A stretch of 64,000 nt of DNA from Brevundimonas sp. (GTDB lineage Bacteria > Pseudomonadota > Alphaproteobacteria > Caulobacterales > Caulobacteraceae). The notes beneath the pieces were generated by a model. That model had not been told where the DNA came from. It saw nothing but the letters and a program-made list of their open reading frames with translations, and ran no database searches. Within the stretch, counting starts at the first letter, position 1; every line of letters starts with the position of its first letter. Where the stretch lies: assembly GCA_027531145.1 (NCBI GenBank), contig JAPZRF010000015.1:62001-126000 (forward strand), read 5' to 3'. Below are positions 61,880 to 64,000 of this stretch, piece after piece. The position numbers and the translations under genes were made by a program.

Positions 61880-63517
61880 TCAGCCGACCTGATACGTCCA
61901 GGTCAGTTCTACCGACTCTCCCGCTGGCACGGCGATACGCCAGCTCAACTCGCCGCGCGGGTTGCGCGCCACCGGGTGGCTTTCCTCAAGGATGCGGAAG
62001 CCGGTCTCGTGCTGGGCCGAGGGCACGATCTCGACGGTCACCATCTCGCTGCCGGTGTTGCGCAGGGTCGCGGCCATGGCCGTCCGGCTGGCCTCGCGCT
62101 GGCGGGGCGACAGCCACTGGCCGGGGCGGTGCTCGACCACGCGCGGCAGCACCTCCACGTCCAGCGCCTGTCCCAACGTCAGGCTCAGCGGCAGGCCGAT
62201 CGGGTTGTCGCGGAAGGTGGCGCTGCCGGCGGCCATGCGCCGCCCGGCGATGTCGGCCATGACCAGCACCCGGCCGCCCGGCAGGGCGCGGCCCAGACCC
62301 TCGGCCTCGGTGTTCAGGCTCTCGAACACGATCTGTGGCCGCCCGCCGCCGCTGACCCGCCCGTCATAGGCGGCGACCCAGCTGCGATGCAGCCGGGTGT
62401 AGGCCACCTCGGGCTGGGACAGGAACTGCACCTGCTTGGTCTGGCGCGCCGCCACCGTGACCGGTTCGGGCAGGGTGTAGAGCTTGTAGTCGCCAAGGTC
62501 GGACTCCTCCGGCCGCGCGGCCGCCGGGGGGGCGGGTGCCGGCGGCGGGGCGGGCGGCGGCGGGACGGCGCTGGCGTATGCGACGGGCCCACCGCGCATC
62601 ATCATGTCGCCGAGACCGGAGTCCGGCAGGCCGAATCCGGGGACCTCGGTGGTAGTGTCCATCGGCCAGCAGCCGACTGGCCGGCTGATCAGGGCCGGCT
62701 GCACCGGCCGGGTCTGGCCCTCGCGGTTCAGCTCGCCGGCGACGAGCTGCAGCTCGACCTTGTCGAAGGTGGTGGCACCCGCGTTGGTCAGGGTGATCCA
62801 GCCCTCCAGCGCCAGGGTGCGGCCGTCGGCCGAGGGGCGGGCCACATAGTCCGCCGACCACTGCAGACCCGTGGCCAGATAGGCCAGCTTCACCTCGTGC
62901 CGTCCGGCGCGGGCCGACCGGGTGCGCAGGGACAGCACCGGCTGGTCGGTCAGGCCCTCGGGCACGCGGTCCAGCACCAGCCGCTCGGGCTGGCCGGAGC
63001 ACTGCAGCGCCTCGATGCGGCCGTTGATCTCCAGCGCCACCCCGTCATTGGCGGCGCGCAGGATGCCGACGTCGACCGTCTCCGCCCCGGTCTCCGGGTT
63101 GGTGCGGACGCGCCGCACCACCTCGCCCACCGAGCGCCGGATCAGGCCGCCGGGGGTCAGCAGGTCGAAGTCGCTGTTCTGCTCGGTGATGCGCGCCGGC
63201 AGGCCGTCGATCACGACCGAGGCGGTGATGATGCCGTCCGCCACATTGGCGAAGCGGATCACTCCCTCGCCGGCGGGTACATCGACGGTGCGCGTCTCGA
63301 CGATCAGCGCCAAACCCTGCTGGCGCAGCCAGGGCGAGCCGCGCTGGGCGAACAGCTGCGCCGTGTCGACCGGCTGCGCCCGGTAGATCACCACGTCGCG
63401 GGCCTCGGCCCGGGGCGAGACCGAGACCGTCTGGGCGGCCGCGGGCAGGGCCGCGGCGGTCGCTGCCGCGGTCAGCGCCAGGACAAGGCGGAGCGATCGC
63501 ACCGCGGGGCCCGTCAC
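61880..63517 (-). CDS. DUF4139 domain secreted protein
   Basis: This 545-residue exported protein has a signal peptide (about 1-28, ending PAAAQ). A beta-rich N-terminal domain is followed by the DUF4139 core with motifs LAYLATGLQWSADYVA, LTNAGATTFDKVELQLVAG and LSWRIAVPAGESVELTWTYQV. A Pro/Ala-rich linker lies near 320-340 and a Met-rich patch (DMMMRGG) before it. The start is GTG at 63517, overlapping the upstream stop as GTGA; no ATG fits the signal peptide. The biological role of the family is unknown. Confidence 0.8.
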   Translation of the reverse strand: MTGPAVRSLRLVLALTAAATAAALPAAAQTVSVSPRAEARDVVIYRAQPVDTAQLFAQRGSPWLRQQGLALIVETRTVDVPAGEGVIRFANVADGIITASVVIDGLPARITEQNSDFDLLTPGGLIRRSVGEVVRRVRTNPETGAETVDVGILRAANDGVALEINGRIEALQCSGQPERLVLDRVPEGLTDQPVLSLRTRSARAGRHEVKLAYLATGLQWSADYVARPSADGRTLALEGWITLTNAGATTFDKVELQLVAGELNREGQTRPVQPALISRPVGCWPMDTTTEVPGFGLPDSGLGDMMMRGGPVAYASAVPPPPAPPPAPAPPAAARPEESDLGDYKLYTLPEPVTVAARQTKQVQFLSQPEVAYTRLHRSWVAAYDGRVSGGGRPQIVFESLNTEAEGLGRALPGGRVLVMADIAGRRMAAGSATFRDNPIGLPLSLTLGQALDVEVLPRVVEHRPGQWLSPRQREASRTAMAATLRNTGSEMVTVEIVPSAQHETGFRILEESHPVARNPRGELSWRIAVPAGESVELTWTYQVG

Positions 63518-64000
63518 TCGATCTCGAAGGTGGCGGTGACCCGGGTCGTGCCATTGGCCGGGACCCGCACCTGCCACACGCGGGTGTCGGCGTTCGGCCG
63601 CTCGCCGGTCTGGCTTTCGCTGATCAGGCGGCCATTACGGCCGAGCCCGATCTGGCGCACCTCGACCGTGACCGGCTCGCGCCGCGCGTTGCGCACATCG
63701 TAGGCCATCTCATAGCGGGTGCGGGAGTTGTTCTGGTCGATGCGGATGATCTCGCTGTCCAGCACTGTGGTCTGCACCGTCACATCGAAGGCGGACCCGG
63801 TGGTGATGGCTACCTCCGCGCCGGCCGAGGTGTGGCCGATGCCGTCCTCGCCGACGAAGCGCGACTGGCCGCTGACGTCGTCCATATAGACCCGCACGAT
63901 GCCGGAGGGCAGGGCGCGGCCGAGGCCGGAAGCGCGGCTGTTGTCGAACACCACAGCCACTTCGGCGCTCGATGGCTGGCGGTTGCCGAAGCCCGAGAAC
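63514..64000 (-). CDS. DUF4139 domain protein, C-terminal part (truncated by window edge)
   Basis: The frame is open to base 64000, so the 5' part is missing; about 161 residues are visible. It ends with a DUF4139-like domain: RYEMAYDVRNARREPVTVEVRQ and WQVRVPANGTTRVTATFEIE (parts) parallel the neighbour's end (LSWRIAVPAGESVELTWTY). It is a tandem paralogue translated just before the downstream gene, whose GTG start overlaps its TGA. Confidence 0.75.
   Translation of the reverse strand, partial: FSGFGNRQPSSAEVAVVFDNSRASGLGRALPSGIVRVYMDDVSGQSRFVGEDGIGHTSAGAEVAITTGSAFDVTVQTTVLDSEIIRIDQNNSRTRYEMAYDVRNARREPVTVEVRQIGLGRNGRLISESQTGERPNADTRVWQVRVPANGTTRVTATFEIE

Overview
The window is a GC-rich, densely packed chromosomal segment with the signature of an alphaproteobacterium of the order Caulobacterales. 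The best fit is Brevundimonas or a close relative, but this is inferred from gene content and not from any search. The pointers are a CckA-type hybrid kinase, a pilA-cpaABCDEF-tadBC pilus locus in the Caulobacter order, an Entner-Doudoroff operon (zwf-pgl-edd-glk), TrmFO, many ATGA-type gene overlaps, and Caulobacterales-style GC-rich palindromic intergenic repeats. No tRNA, rRNA, CRISPR array, insertion sequence or prophage was seen.

Layout. 0-3.5 kb: end of secD, then secF, a urate-oxidase-N-type membrane protein, a squalene/phytoene synthase-like protein, a VIT1/CCC1 metal transporter, and a broken second copy of the synthase-like 3' end. 3.5-8.7 kb: trmFO (minus), then three related membrane proteins of unknown function and a CPBP intramembrane protease (plus). 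8.7-12.3 kb: a beta-oxidation pair (thiolase plus bifunctional hydratase/dehydrogenase) with a palindromic operator. 12.4-20.2 kb: two tandem DUF885 secreted metallopeptidases, an M61 peptidase and cckA, all minus. 20.3-25.4 kb: a three-part ABC exporter (permease, ATPase, adaptor) with an outer-membrane factor, facing a TetR regulator across a perfect inverted repeat. 25.4-36.1 kb: the Tad/Cpa pilus locus, with a standalone secretin-N-domain protein and two TadE-type pseudopilins diverging from pilA across a 300-bp AT-rich region. 36.1-42.3 kb: pabB, a tyrosine phosphatase, a small winged-helix regulator with its membrane partner, AMP nucleosidase, an esterase-like lipoprotein and a small secreted protein. 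42.3-44 kb: icd and a small lipoprotein. 44-49 kb: the Entner-Doudoroff operon. 49-56.1 kb: the histidine operon in the order trpR-like regulator, hisG, hisD, hisC-hisB fusion, hisH, hisA, hisF, hisIE. 56.2-60.5 kb: a four-gene cluster of circularly permuted ATP-grasp, alpha-E protein, transglutaminase and the proteasome-like peptidase Anbu. 60.5-64 kb: an FAD oxidoreductase and two DUF4139 proteins, one cut by the window edge.

Three things stand out. First, the aminotransferase half of the HisC-HisB fusion has lost the PLP-binding lysine (Leu instead) and much of the active site, so it looks like a pseudoenzyme welded to a normal dehydratase. Second, a palindromic repeat present six times has entered gene starts: it is read in frame inside hisIE, can be read in frame into the hydratase/dehydrogenase and alpha-E genes, and between hisD and hisC-hisB it is flanked by a 9-bp direct repeat and carries an open frame that keeps ATGA coupling at both ends. 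Third, the ATP-grasp/alpha-E/transglutaminase/Anbu operon looks like a peptide-ligation and proteolysis system of unknown substrate.
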